This document shows, in pieces, positions 19,283-34,608 of a stretch of 64,000 nt of DNA. How positions within the stretch are numbered: the stretch's first letter is position 1; the number at the start of each line of letters is the position of its first letter. Where the stretch lies: assembly GCA_032718475.1 (NCBI GenBank), contig JAUCBJ010007462.1:1-64000 (forward strand), in the 5' to 3' direction. Below the pieces are notes generated by a model, which saw nothing but the letters and a program-made list of their open reading frames with translations, did no database searches and had not been told where the DNA came from. Both the position numbers and the translations under genes were made by a program. This DNA is from Nemertoderma westbladi (Eukaryota > Xenacoelomorpha > Nemertodermatida > Nemertodermatidae).

Positions 19283-22279
19283 TTTATGATTTGTTCAATG
19301 TTCTGGACATAAAAGATACAAACATTAATTAGGGACACAACAATTAATGAGGGACACAAACATTAATGAGGGGCACAAACATTAATGAGGGATATACATT
19401 AAGTGAAACAAACATTAATTAGAGACACAAACATTACCGAGGGGTACAAACATTAATGAGGGGCACAAATATTAATGAGGGACACAATTATTAAATGAGG
19501 GGCACAAACATTAATGAGGGGCACAAATATTAATGAGGGACTCAAATATTAATGAGGGACACAAACATTAATTATGGGCACAAATATTAATGAGGGACAC
19601 AAACATTAATGAGGGGCACAAACATTAATGAGGGGTACAAATATTAATGAGGGACACAAACATTAATGAGGGGCACAAACATTAATGAGGGGCACACATA
19701 TTAATGAGGGACACAAAAATTATTGAGGGGCACAAACATTAATGAGGGACACAAACATTAATGAGGGGCATAAACATTAATGTGGGGCACAAATATTAAT
19801 GAGGGACACAAACATGAATGAGGGGCACAAATATTAATGAGGGACACAAACATTAATGAGGGGCACAAATATTAATGAGGGCCACAAATATTAATGAGGG
19901 CCTCAAATATTAATGAGGGACACAAATATTAATGAGGGGCACAAACATTAATGATGGGCACAAATATTAATGAGGGACACAAACATTAATGAGGGGCACA
20001 AACATTAATGAGGGGTACAAATATTAATGAGGGACACAAACATTAATGAGGGGCACAAACATTAATGAGGGGCACACATATTAATGAGGGACACAAAAAT
20101 TATTGAGGGGCACAAACATTAATGAGGGGCACACATATTAATGAGGGACACAAAAATTATTGAGGGGCACAAACATTAATGAGGGACACAAACATTAATG
20201 AGGGGCACAAATATTAATGAGGCGCACAAATATTAATGAAGGAAACAAACATTAATGAGGGGCACAAACATTAATGAGGTGCATAAATATTAATGAGTGA
20301 CACAAACATTATTGAGGGGCACAAATATTAATGAGGGACACAAACATTAATGAGGGGCACAAACATTAATGAGGGACACAAACATTAATGAGGGGCACAA
20401 ATATTAATGAGAGACACAAACATTAATGAGGGGCACGAACATTAATGAGGGGCACAAATATTAATGAGGGACACAAACATTAATGAGGGACACAAACATT
20501 AATGAGGGACACAAACATTAACGAGGGGCTCATTAATGAGGGACACAAACAATAATTAGGGACACAAAAATTATTGAGGGGCACAAACATTAATGAGGGA
20601 AACAAACATTAATGAGGGGCACAAACATTAATGAGGTGCACAAATATTAATGAGGGACACAATTATTAATGAGGGGCACAAACATTAATGAGGGGCACAA
20701 ACATTAATGAGGGACATACATTAAGTGACACAAACATTAATGTGGGGCACAAATATTAATGAGGTCCACAAATATTAATGAGGGACACAATTATTAATGA
20801 GGGGCACAAACATTAATGAGGGACATACATTAAGTGACACAAACATTAATGAGGGACACAAATATTAATGAGGGACACAAATATTAATGAGGGACACAAA
20901 CATTAATGAGGGACATACATTAAGTGACACAAACATTAATGAGGGGCACAAATATTAATGAGGGACACAAATATTAATGAGGGACACAAACATTAATGAG
21001 GGGCACAAATATTAATGAGGAACACAAATATTAATGAGGGACACAAATATTAATGAGGGACACAAATATTAATGAGGGACACAAACATTAATGAGGGGCA
21101 CAAATATTAATGAGGGACACAATGAATTAATGAGGGATACAAATATTAATGAGGGACACAAACATTAATAAAGGACACAAACATTAATGAGGGACACAAA
21201 AATTATTGAGGGGCACAAACATTAATGAGGGACATACATTAAGTGACACAAACATTAATGAGGTGCACAAATATTAATGAGGGACACAAACACTAATTAG
21301 GGATACAAACATTAATGAGGGACACAAACATTAATGAGGGGCACAAATATTAATAAGGGGCACAAATATTAAAGAGGGACACAAATATTAATGAGGGACA
21401 CAAATATTAATGAGGGGCACAAACATTAATGAGGTACACAAATATTAATGAGGGACACAAATATTAATGAGGGACATACATTAGAGGAACACAAATATTA
21501 ATGAGGGACACAAATATTAATGAGGGATACAAACATTAATGAGGTGCACACATATTAATGAGGGGCACAAACATTAATAAGGGACACATATCTTAATCAG
21601 GGACACAAACATTAATGAGGTGCACAAATATTAATGAGGGGCACAAACATTAATGAGGGGCACAAATATTAATGAGGGACACAAATATTAATGAGGGACA
21701 CAAATATTAATGAGGGACATCAATTTATTAATGAGGGACACAAACATTAATGAGGGACATACATTAAGTGACACAAACATTAATGAGGGACACAAATATT
21801 AATGAGGGACACAAACATTAATGAGGTGCACACATATTAATGAGGGGCACAAACATTAATAAGGGACACATATCTTAATTAGGGACGCAAACATTAATGA
21901 GGTGCACAAATATTAATGAGGGGCACAAACATTAATGAGGGGCACAAATATTAATGAGGGACACAAATATTAATGAGGGACACAAACATTAATGAGGGGC
22001 ACAAATATTAATGAGGAACACAAATATTAATGAGGGACACAAATATTAATGAGGGACACAAATATTAATGAGGGACACAAACATTAATGAGGGGCACAAA
22101 TATTAATGAGGGACACAATGAATTAATGAGGGATACAAATATTAATGAGGGACACAAACATTAATAAAGGACACAAACATTAATGAGGGACACAAAAATT
22201 ATTGAGGGGCACAAACATTAATGAGGGACATACATTAAGTGACACAAACATTAATGAGGTGCACAAATATTAATGAGGG

Positions 22280-25200
22280 GCACAAATATTAATAAGGGGC
22301 ACAAATATTAAAGAGGGACACAAATATTAATGAGGGACACAAATATCAATGAGGGGCACAAACATTAATGAGGTACACAAATATTAATGAGGGACACAAA
22401 TATTAATGAGGGACACAAATATTAATGAGGGGCACAAATATTAATGAGGGACACAAATATTAATGAGGGACACAAAAATTAATGATGGACATACATTAGA
22501 GGAACACAAATATTAATGAGGGGCACAAATATTAATAAGGGGCACAAATATTAAAGAGGGACACAAATATTAATGAGGGACACAAATATTAATGAGGGGC
22601 ACAAATATTAATGAGGGACACAAATATTAATGAGGGGCACAAACATTAATGAGGTACACAAATATTAATGAGGGACACAAATATTAATGAGGGACACAAA
22701 TATTAATGAGGGGCACAAATATTAATGAGGGACACAAATATTAATGAGGGACACAAAAATTAATGAGGGACATACATTAGAGGAACACAAATATTAATGA
22801 GGGACACAAATATTAATGAGGGATACAAACATTAATGAGGTGCACACATATTAATGAGGGGCACAAACATTAATAAGGGACACATATCTTAATCAGGGAC
22901 ACAAACATTAATGAGGTGCACAAATATTAATGAGGGGCACAAACATTAATGAGGGGCACAAATATTAATGAGGGACACAAATATTAATGAGGGACACAAA
23001 TATTAATGAGGGACATCAATTTATTAATGAGGGACACAAACATTAATGAGGGACATACATTAAGTGACACAAACATTAATGAGGGACACAAATATTAATG
23101 AGGGACACAAACATTAATGAGGTGCACACATATTAATGAGGGGCACAAACATTAATAAGGGACACATATCTTAATTAGGGACGCAAACATTAATGAGGTG
23201 CACAAATATTAATGAGGGGCACAAACATTAATGAGGGGCACAAATATTAATGAGGGACACAAATATTAATGAGGGACACAAATATTAATGAGGGACACAA
23301 ACATTAATGAGGGGCACAAATATTAATGAGGGACACAAAAATTATTGAGGGGCACAAACATTAATGAGGGACATACATTAAGTGACACAAACATTAATAA
23401 GGGACACAAATATTAATGAGGGGCACAAACATTAATGAGGGGCACAAACATTAATGAGGTGCACAAATATTCATGAGGGGCTCAAATATTAATGAGGGAC
23501 ACCAATATTAATGAGGGACACAAATATTAATGAGGGACACAAATATTAATGAGGGGCACAAACATTAATGAGGGACACAAACATTAAACGGGGGTCAGAT
23601 ATCAATCAAGGGCACAAACATTAATGAGGGGCACAAATATTAATGAGGGACACAAACATTAATGAGGGGCTCAAATATTAATGAGGGGCACAAACATTAA
23701 TGATGTGCACAAATTTTAATGAGGGGCACAAATATTAATGAGGGACACAAACATTAATGAGGGGCTCAAATATTAATGAGGTGCACAAACATTAATGAGG
23801 GGCACAAACATTAATGAGGTGCACAAATATTAATGAGGGGCACAAATATTAATGAGGGACACAAATATTAATGAGGGACACAAATATTAATGAGGGACAC
23901 AAATATTAATGAGGGACACAAACATTAATGAGGGACACAAACATTAAACGAGGACCAGATATCGATCAAGGGCACAAACATTAATGAGGGGCACAAATAT
24001 TAATGAGGGACACAAACATTAATGAGGGGCTCAAATATTAATGAGGGACACAAATATTAATGAGGGACACAAACATTAATGAGGGGCACAAACATTAATG
24101 CGGGGCACAAATATTAATGAGGGACACAAATATTAATGAGGGACACAAACATTAATGAGGGGCACAAACATTAATGCGGGGCACAAATATTAATGTGGGA
24201 CACAAATATTAATGAGGGACACAAATATTAATGAGGGGCACAAATATTAATGAGGGACACAAACATTAATGAGGGACACAAACATTAATGAGGGACACAA
24301 ACATTAATGTGGGGCACAAATATTAATGAGGGGCACAAACATTAATGCGGGGCACAAATATTAATGAGGGACACAAATATTAATGAGGGACACAAATATT
24401 AATGAGGGACACAAACATTAATGAGGGGCACAAATATTAATGAGGGACACAATGAATTAATGAGGGATACAAATATTAATGAGGGACACAAACATTAATA
24501 AAGGACACAAACATTAATGAGGGACACAAAAATTATTGAGGGGCACAAACATTAATGAGGGACATACATTAAGTGATACAAACATTAATGAGGTGCACAA
24601 ATATTAATGAGGGACACAAACACTAATTAGGGATACAAACATTAATGAGGGACACAAACATTAATGAGGGGCACAAATATTAATAAGGGGCACAAATATT
24701 AATGAGGGACACAAATATTAATGAGGGACACAAATATTAATGAGGGACACAAATATTAATGATGGGCACAAATATTAATGAGGGACACAAATATTAATGA
24801 GGGACACAAAAATTAATGAGGGACATACATTAGAGGAACACAAATATTAATGAGGGACACAAATATTAATGAGGGATACAAACATTAATGAGGTGCACAC
24901 ATATTAATGAGGGGCACAAACATTAATAAGGGACACATATCTTAATCAGGGACACAAACATTAATGAGGTGCACAAATATTAATGAGGGGCACAAACATT
25001 AATGAGGGGCACAAATATTAATGAGGGACACAAATATTAATGAGGGACACAAACATTAATGAGGGACATACATTAAGTGACACAAACATTAATGAGGGAC
25101 ACAAATATTAATGAGGGACACAAACATTAATGAGGTGCACACATATTAATGAGGGGCACAAACATTAATAAGGGACACATATCTTAATTAGGGACACAAA

Positions 25201-25500
25201 CATTAATGAGGTGCACAAATATTAATGAGGGGCAAAAACATTAATGAGGGGCTCACATATTAATGAGGGGCACAAACATTAATGATGTGCACAAATATTA
25301 ATGAGGGGCACAAATATTAATGAGGAACACAAATATTAATGAGGGACACAAACATTAATGAGGGGCTCAAATATTAATGAGGTGCACAAACATTAATGAG
25401 GGGAACAAACATTAATGAGGTGCACAAATATTAATGAGGGGCACAAATATTAATGAGGGACACAAATATTAATGAGGGACACAAATATTAATGAGGGACA
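22280..25500. repeat. Higher-order duplication within the 19-bp satellite, copy 1
   Basis: The order of rare variants here repeats in 26132-29352 with a constant offset of 3852 bp. Checked landmarks: ATACATTAGA 22491/26343, GGATACAAAC 22821/26673, ACATTAAACG 23581/27433, AATGAATTAA 24451/28303. Similarity breaks near 22280 on the left and 25500 on the right. Confidence 0.85.
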
Positions 25501-26131
25501 CAAACATTAATGAGGGGCACAAATATTAATGAGGGACACAATGAATTAATGAGGGATACAAATATTAATGAGGGACACAAACATTAATAAAGGACACAAA
25601 CATTAATGAGGGACACAAAAATTATTGAGGGGCACAAACATTAATGAGGGACATACATTAAGTGACACAAACATTAATGAGGTGCACAAATATTAATGAG
25701 GGGCACAAATATTAATAAGGGGCACAAATATTAAAGAGGGACACAAATATTAATGAGGGACACAAATATCAATGAGGGGCACAAACATTAATGAGGGGCA
25801 CAAATATTAATGAGGGACACAAATATTAATGAGGGACACAAAAATTAATGAGGGACATACATTAGAGGAACACAAATATTAATGAGGGACACAAATATTA
25901 ATGAGGGGCACAAATATTAATAAGGGGCACAAATATTAAAGAGGGACACAAATATTAATGAGGGACACAAATATTAATGAGGGGCACAAACATTAATGAG
26001 GTACACAAATATTAATGAGGGACACAAATATTAATGAGGGACACAAATATTAATGAGGGGCACAAATATTAATGAGGGACACAAATATTAATGAGGGACA
26101 CAAAAATTAATGAGGGACATACATTAGAGGA

Positions 26132-29100
26132 ACACAAATATTAATAAGGGGCACAAATATTAAAGAGGGACACAAATATTAATGAGGGACACAAATATTA
26201 ATGAGGGGCACAAACATTAATGAGGTACACAAATATTAATGAGGGACACAAATATTAATGAGGGACACAAATATTAATGAGGGGCACAAATATTAATGAG
26301 GGACACAAATATTAATGAGGGACACAAAAATTAATGAGGGACATACATTAGAGGAACACAAATATTAATGAGGGGCACAAATATTAATAAGGGGCACAAA
26401 TATTAAAGAGGGACACAAATATTAATGAGGGACACAAATATTAATGAGGGGCACAAATATTAATGAGGGACACAAATATTAATGAGGGGCACAAACATTA
26501 ATGAGGTACACAAATATTAATGAGGGACACAAATATTAATGAGGGACACAAATATTAATGAGGGGCACAAATATTAATGAGGGACACAAATATTAATGAG
26601 GGACACAAAAATTAATGAGGGACATACATTAGAGGAACACAAATATTAATGAGGGACACAAATATTAATGAGGGATACAAACATTAATGAGGTGCACACA
26701 TATTAATGAGGGGCACAAACATTAATAAGGGACACATATCTTAATCAGGGACACAAACATTAATGAGGTGCACAAATATTAATGAGGGGCACAAACATTA
26801 ATGAGGGGCACAAATATTAATGAGGGACACAAATATTAATGAGGGACACAAATATTAATGAGGGACATCAATTTATTAATGAGGGACACAAACATTAATG
26901 AGGGACATACATTAAGTGACACAAACATTAATGAGGGACACAAATATTAATGAGGGACACAAACATTAATGAGGTGCACACATATTAATGAGGGGCACAA
27001 ACATTAATAAGGGACACATATCTTAATTAGGGACGCAAACATTAATGAGGTGCACAAATATTAATGAGGGGCACAAACATTAATGAGGGGCACAAATATT
27101 AATGAGGGACACAAATATTAATGAGGGACACAAATATTAATGAGGGACACAAACATTAATGAGGGGCACAAATATTAATGAGGGACACAAAAATTATTGA
27201 GGGGCACAAACATTAATGAGGGACATACATTAAGTGACACAAACATTAATAAGGGACACAAATATTAATGAGGGGCACAAACATTAATGAGGGGCACAAA
27301 CATTAATGAGGTGCACAAATATTCATGAGGGGCTCAAATATTAATGAGGGACACCAATATTAATGAGGGACACAAATATTAATGAGGGACACAAATATTA
27401 ATGAGGGGCACAAACATTAATGAGGGACACAAACATTAAACGGGGGTCAGATATCAATCAAGGGCACAAACATTAATGAGGGGCACAAATATTAATGAGG
27501 GACACAAACATTAATGAGGGGCTCAAATATTAATGAGGGGCACAAACATTAATGATGTGCACAAATTTTAATGAGGGGCACAAATATTAATGAGGGACAC
27601 AAACATTAATGAGGGGCTCAAATATTAATGAGGTGCACAAACATTAATGAGGGGCACAAACATTAATGAGGTGCACAAATATTAATGAGGGGCACAAATA
27701 TTAATGAGGGACACAAATATTAATGAGGGACACAAATATTAATGAGGGACACAAATATTAATGAGGGACACAAACATTAATGAGGGACACAAACATTAAA
27801 CGAGGACCAGATATCGATCAAGGGCACAAACATTAATGAGGGGCACAAATATTAATGAGGGACACAAACATTAATGAGGGGCTCAAATATTAATGAGGGA
27901 CACAAATATTAATGAGGGACACAAACATTAATGAGGGGCACAAACATTAATGCGGGGCACAAATATTAATGAGGGACACAAATATTAATGAGGGACACAA
28001 ACATTAATGAGGGGCACAAACATTAATGCGGGGCACAAATATTAATGAGGGACACAAATATTAATGAGGGACACAAATATTAATGAGGGGCACAAATATT
28101 AATGAGGGACACAAACATTAATGAGGGACACAAACATTAATGAGGGACACAAACATTAATGTGGGGCACAAATATTAATGAGGGGCACAAACATTAATGC
28201 GGGGCACAAATATTAATGAGGGACACAAATATTAATGAGGGACACAAATATTAATGAGGGACACAAACATTAATGAGGGGCACAAATATTAATGAGGGAC
28301 ACAATGAATTAATGAGGGATACAAATATTAATGAGGGACACAAACATTAATAAAGGACACAAACATTAATGAGGGACACAAAAATTATTGAGGGGCACAA
28401 ACATTAATGAGGGACATACATTAAGTGATACAAACATTAATGAGGTGCACAAATATTAATGAGGGACACAAACACTAATTAGGGATACAAACATTAATGA
28501 GGGACACAAACATTAATGAGGGGCACAAATATTAATAAGGGGCACAAATATTAATGAGGGACACAAATATTAATGAGGGACACAAATATTAATGAGGGAC
28601 ACAAATATTAATGATGGGCACAAATATTAATGAGGGACACAAATATTAATGAGGGACACAAAAATTAATGAGGGACATACATTAGAGGAACACAAATATT
28701 AATGAGGGACACAAATATTAATGAGGGATACAAACATTAATGAGGTGCACACATATTAATGAGGGGCACAAACATTAATAAGGGACACATATCTTAATCA
28801 GGGACACAAACATTAATGAGGTGCACAAATATTAATGAGGGGCACAAACATTAATGAGGGGCACAAATATTAATGAGGGACACAAATATTAATGAGGGAC
28901 ACAAACATTAATGAGGGACATACATTAAGTGACACAAACATTAATGAGGGACACAAATATTAATGAGGGACACAAACATTAATGAGGTGCACACATATTA
29001 ATGAGGGGCACAAACATTAATAAGGGACACATATCTTAATTAGGGACACAAACATTAATGAGGTGCACAAATATTAATGAGGGGCAAAAACATTAATGAG

Positions 29101-29352
29101 GGGCTCACATATTAATGAGGGGCACAAACATTAATGATGTGCACAAATATTAATGAGGGGCACAAATATTAATGAGGAACACAAATATTAATGAGGGACA
29201 CAAACATTAATGAGGGGCTCAAATATTAATGAGGTGCACAAACATTAATGAGGGGAACAAACATTAATGAGGTGCACAAATATTAATGAGGGGCACAAAT
29301 ATTAATGAGGGACACAAATATTAATGAGGGACACAAATATTAATGAGGGACA
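26132..29352. repeat. Higher-order duplication within the 19-bp satellite, copy 2
   Basis: Second copy of the about 3.2-kb block, offset 3852 bp from the first and nearly identical at every landmark checked. The roughly 630 bp between the copies is made of further rearranged units of the same satellite. Confidence 0.85.
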
Positions 29353-31792
29353 CAAATATTAATGAGGGACACAAACATTAATGAGGGGCACAAACATTAA
29401 TGAGGGACACAAATATTAATGAGGGACACAAATATTAATGAGGGACGCAAACATTAATGAGGGACACAAACATTAATGAGGGACACAAACATTAAACGAG
29501 GACCAGATATCAATCAAGGGCACAAACATTAATGAGGGGCACAAATATTAATGAGGGACACAAACATTAATGAGGGGCTCAAATATTAATGAGGGACACA
29601 AATATTAATGAGGGACACAAACATTAATGAGGGGCACAAACATTAATGAGGGACACAAATATTAATGAGGGACACAAATATTAATGAGGGACGCAAACAT
29701 TAATGAGGGACACAAACATTAATGAGGTACACAAACATTAATGAGGGACACAAATATTAATGAGGGTCACAAACATGAATTAGGGGCACAAATATTAATG
29801 AGGGGCACAAACATTAATGAGGGGCACAAATATTAATGAGGGACACAAACATTAATGAGGGACACAAATATTAATGAGGGGCAAAAATATTAATGAGGGA
29901 CACAAATAGTAATGAGGGAAACAAACATGAATTAGGGGCACAAATATTAATGAGGGGCACAAACATTAATAATGGACACATATCTTAATCAGGGACACAA
30001 ACATTAATGAGGGACAAAAACATTAATAGTGGACACAAACATTAATCAGGGGCACAAACATTAATAAGGGACACATATCTTAATCAGGGACACAAATATT
30101 AATGAGGTGTACAAATATTAATGAGGGACACAAACATTAATGAGGGGCACAAATATTAATGAGGGACACAAATATTAATGAGGGGCACAAACATTAATGA
30201 GGGGCACAAATATTAATGAGGGGCACAAACATTAATGAGGGGCACAAATATTAATGAGGGACACAAATATTAATTAGGGGCACAAATATTAATGAGGGGC
30301 ACAAACATTAAATGAGGGACACAAACATTAATGTGGGGCACAAACATTAATGAGGGGCACAAACATTAATGAGGGGCACAAACATTAATGAGGGACACAA
30401 ACATTAATTAGGGATACAAACATTAATTAGGGACACAAACATTAATGAGGGGCACAAACATTAATGAGGGGCACAAACATTAAATGAGGGACACAAACAT
30501 TAATGTGGGGCACAAATATTAATGAGGGGCACAAACATTAATGCGGGGCACAAATATTAATGAGGGACACAAACATTAATGAGGGGCACAAATATTAATG
30601 AGGGGCACAAACATTAAATGAGGGACACAAACATTAATGTGGGGCACAAATATTAATGAGGGGCACAAACATTAATGAGGGGCACAAATATTAATGAGGG
30701 ACACAAATATTAATTAGGGGCACAAATATTAATGAGGGGCACAAACATTAAATGAGGGACACAAACATTAATGTGGGGCACAAACATTAATGAGGGGCAC
30801 AAACATTAATGAGGGGCACAAACATTAATGAGGGACACAAACATTAATTAGGGATACAAACATTAATTAGGGACACAAACATTAATGAGGGGCACAAACA
30901 TTAATGAGGGGCACAAACATTAAATGAGGGACACAAACATTAATGTGGGGCACAAATATTAATGAGGGGCACAAACATTAATGCGGGGCACAAATATTAA
31001 TGAGGGACACAAACATTAATGAGGGGCACAAATATTAATGAGGGGCACAAACATTAAATGAGGGACACAAACATTAATGTGGGGCACAAACATTAATGAG
31101 GGGCACAAACATTAATGAGGGGCACAAACATTAATGAGGGACACAAACATTAATGAAGGGCACAAATATTAATGAGGGACACAAACATTAATGAGGGGCA
31201 CAAATATTAATGAGGGGCACAAACATTAAATGAGGGACACAAACATTAATGAGGGACACAAACATTAATTAGGGACACAAACATTAATGTAGGGACACAA
31301 ACATTAATGAGGGGCACAAACATTAATGAGGGGCACAAACATTAATGAGGGACACAAACATTAATGAGGGGCACAAATATTAATGAGGGACACAAACATT
31401 AATTAGGGACACAAACATTAATGAGGGACACAAACATTAATGAGGGACACAAACATTAATGAGGGGCACAAACATTAATGAGGGGCACAAACATTAATGA
31501 GGGACACAAATATTAATGAGGGACACAAACATTAATGAGGGACAAACATTAATGAGGGACACAAACATTAATGAGGGGCACAAACATTAATGAGGGGCAC
31601 AAACATTAAATGAGGGACACAAACATTAATGCGGGGCACAAATATTAATGAGGGGCACAAACATTAATGCGGGGCACAAATATTAATGAGGGACACAAAC
31701 ATTAATGAGGGGCACAAATATTAATGAGGGGCACAAACAATAATGAGGGACACAAACATTAATTAGAGATACAAACATTAATGAAGGACATA

Positions 31793-34407
31793 GATTTTGG
31801 TAGTAAACCATTCAAGGAAACAGTTCATGCGTTAGTAGATGTGGACCTTTGGTAGTAAACCATTCAAGGAAACAGTTCATTCGTTAGTAGATGTGGACCT
31901 TTAGTAGTAAACCATTCAAGGAAACAGTTCATGCGTTAGTAGATGTGGACCTTTGGTAGTAAACCATTCAAGGAAACTTATATATATATATTTATAATAT
32001 ATAAAAATAATATAATATATAATAAATATAATATATATAAATATATATATTTAAACTATCTATTAGTAAGTCAGCTGGTGGTGGGTTTATTTTATCCGTG
32101 TGTATATCGATGTCATATCCTATTGTTCGTTTGAAAGTTTTTTAACTACTGTAAATAAAATGAGGATTGGTTTCAAAAAAAAAATTCAAGGAAACAGTTC
32201 ATTCGTTAGTAGATGTGGACCTTTGGTAGTAAACCATTCAAGGAAACAGTTCATGCGTTAGTAGATGTGGACCTTTGGTAGTAAATCATTCAAGGAAACA
32301 GTTCATGCGTTAGTAGATGTGGACCTTTGGTAGTAAACCATTCAAGGAAACAGTTCATGCGTTAGTAGATGTGGACCTTTGGTAGTAAACCATTCAAGGA
32401 AACAGTACATGCGTTAGTAGATGTGTACCTTTGGTAGTAAAGCCATTCAAGGAAACAGTTCATGCGTTAGTAGATGTGGACCTTTGGTAGTAAACCATTC
32501 AAGGAAACAGTTGATGCGTTAGTAGATGTGGACCTTTGGTAGTAAACCATTCAAGGAAACAGTTCATGCGTTAGTAGAAGTGGACCTTTGGTAGTAAACC
32601 ATTCAAGGAAACAGTTCATGCGTTAGTAGATGTGGACCTTTGGTAGTAAACCATTCAAGGAAACAGTTCATGCGTTAGTAGATGTGGACCTTTGGTAGTA
32701 AACCATTCAAGGAAACAGTTCATGCGTTAGTAGATGTGGACCTTTGGTAGTAATCCATTCAAGGAAACAGATCATGCGTTTGTAGATGTGGACCTTTGGT
32801 TGTAAACCATTCAAGGAAACAGTTCATGCGTTAGTAGACGCGGACCTTTGGTAGTAATCCATTCAAGGAAACAGTTCATGCTTTAGTAGATGTGGACCTT
32901 TGGTAGTAAACCATTCAAGGAAACAGTTCATGCGTTAGTAGACGCGGACCTTTGGTAGTAAGCCATTCAAGGAAACAGTTCATGCGTTAGTAGATGTGGA
33001 CCTTTGTTAGTAAACCATTCAAGGAAACAGTTCATGCGTTAGTAGATGTGGACCTTTGGTAGTAATCCTTTCAAGGAAACAGTTCATGCGTTAGTAGATG
33101 TGGACCTTTGGTAGTAAACCATTCAAGGAAACAGTTCATGGTTAGTAGATGTGGACCTTTGGTAGTAAACCATTCAAGGAAACAGTTCATGCGTTAGTAG
33201 ATGTGGACCTTTGGTAGTAAACCATTCAAGGAAACAGTTCATGCGTTAGTAGATGTGGACCTTTGGTAGTAAACCATTCAAGGAAACAGTTCATGCGTCA
33301 GTAGATGTGGACCTTTGGTAGTAAACCATTCAAGGAAACAGTTCATGCGTTAGTAGATGTGGACCTTTGGTAGTAAACCATTCAAGGAAACAGTTGATGC
33401 GTTAGTAGATGTGGACCTTTGGTAGTAAACCATTCAAGGAAACAGTTCATGCGTTAGTAGATGTGGACCTTTGGTAGTAAACCATTCAAGGAAACAGTTC
33501 ATGCGTTAGTAGATGTGGACCTTTGGTAGTAAACCATTCAAGGAAACAGTTCATGCGTTAGTAGATGTGGACCTTTGGTAGTAAACCATTCAAGGAAACA
33601 GTTCATTCGTTAGTAGATGTGGACCTTTGGTAGTAAACCATTCAAGGAAACAGTTCATGCGTTAGTAGATGTGGACCTTTGGTAGTAAATCATTCAAGGA
33701 AACAGTTCATGCGTTAGTAGATGTGGACCTTGGTAGTAAACCATTCAAGGAAACAGTTCATGCGTTAGTAGATGTGGACCTTTGGTAGTAAACCATTCAA
33801 GGAAACAGTTCATGCGTTAGTAGATGTGGACCTTTGGTAGTAAACCATTCAAGGAAACAGTTCATGCGTTAGTAGATGTGGACCTTTGGTAGTAAACCAT
33901 TCAAGGAAACAGTTCATGCGTTAGTAGATGTGGATCTTTGGTAGTAAACCATTCAAGGAAACAGTTCATGCGTTAGTACATGTGGACCTTTGTTAGTAAA
34001 CCATTGAAGGAAACAGTTCATGCGTTAGTAGATGTGGACCTTTGGTTGTAAACCATTGAAGGAAACAGTTGATGCGTTAGTAGATGTGGACCTTTGGTAG
34101 TAAACCATTCAAGGAAACAGTTGATGCGTTAGTAGATGTGGACCTTTGGTAGTAAACCATTGAAGGAAACAGTTCATTCGTTAGTAGATGTGGACCTTTG
34201 GTAGTAAACCATTCAAGGAAACTGTTCATGCGTTAGTAGATGTGGACCTTTGGTAGTAAACCATTCAAGGAAACAGTTCATTCGTTAGTAGATGTGGACC
34301 TTTGGTAGTAAATCATTCAAGGAAACAGTTCATGCGTTAGTAGATGTGGACCTTTGGTAGTAAACCATTCAAGGAACCAGTTCATGCGTTAGTAGATGTG
34401 GACCTTT
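31793..34407. repeat. 52-bp satellite array, about 46 units
   Basis: Unit GGAAACAGTTCATGCGTTAG, TAGATGTGGACCTTTGGTAG, TAAACCATTCAA. Unrelated in sequence to the 19-bp satellite that it touches directly at about 31792. Copies differ by scattered single substitutions (for example TTCATTCG for TTCATGCG). One 206-bp insertion interrupts it. Confidence 0.97.
31978..32183 (+). mobile_element. Retroposed transcript or SINE-like insertion in the 52-bp satellite
   Basis: The 206-bp insert starts with an AT-rich run and ends GTAAATAAAATGAGG-(about 14 bp)-CAAAAAAAAA. An AATAAA signal is followed by a poly-A tail at 32175-32183. A 12-bp direct repeat, ATTCAAGGAAAC, flanks it at 31966-31977 and 32184-32195. 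These are the marks of LINE-mediated retroposition of an mRNA 3' end or SINE. No parent sequence is visible in the window; the 63-codon frame at 31943 is incidental. Confidence 0.85.
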
Positions 34408-34608
34408 GCGCGATGTTGCTGCTTGTTTGAATAAATACTGTATTCTAGAAGACCTTGCCGTTTTCTGTTCCAGAGCATGTTAGCCATTGACGTTATGACA
34501 AATTCACCATACCTTATCACAATAACTACAATTACAAAACACAATATCATTTATACAATACAAAGCAGATGCTATAAAAATTATGATATCATGATATACA
34601 TTAGTTTG
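34408..34608. other. Non-repetitive interval upstream of the lectin gene
   Basis: About 200 bp between the satellite and the 43-bp repeats. No coding sequence or clear promoter element seen. Confidence 0.5.

Larger units (their letters stand above)
19313..31792. repeat. 19-bp satellite array, about 650 units
   Basis: Consensus CACAAACATTAATGAGGGG. Two positions vary in an almost two-state way: C or T at position 7 and G or A at position 19. Rarer variants (GAGGTG, CATACATTAAGTGA, AATTATTGAGG, ATCTTAATCAGG, CATTAAACG-GG) act as landmarks. ATTAAT, with a TTAA core, is palindromic in every standard unit, and CATTAATG is an 8-bp palindrome in the C form. All frames are closed, so there is no coding sequence in 12.5 kb. 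Landmark variants recur in the same order, showing higher-order duplication. Confidence 0.97.

Noticed and set aside
19313-31792. Possible CRISPR-like or regulatory repeat array
   Set aside because: Units are head-to-tail with no unique spacers, in a eukaryotic retroelement-rich context; it is a satellite.
31943-32134. 63-codon frame in the satellite insert
   Set aside because: Begins in the satellite and crosses an AT-rich run; the insert is better explained as a retroposed 3' UTR or SINE.
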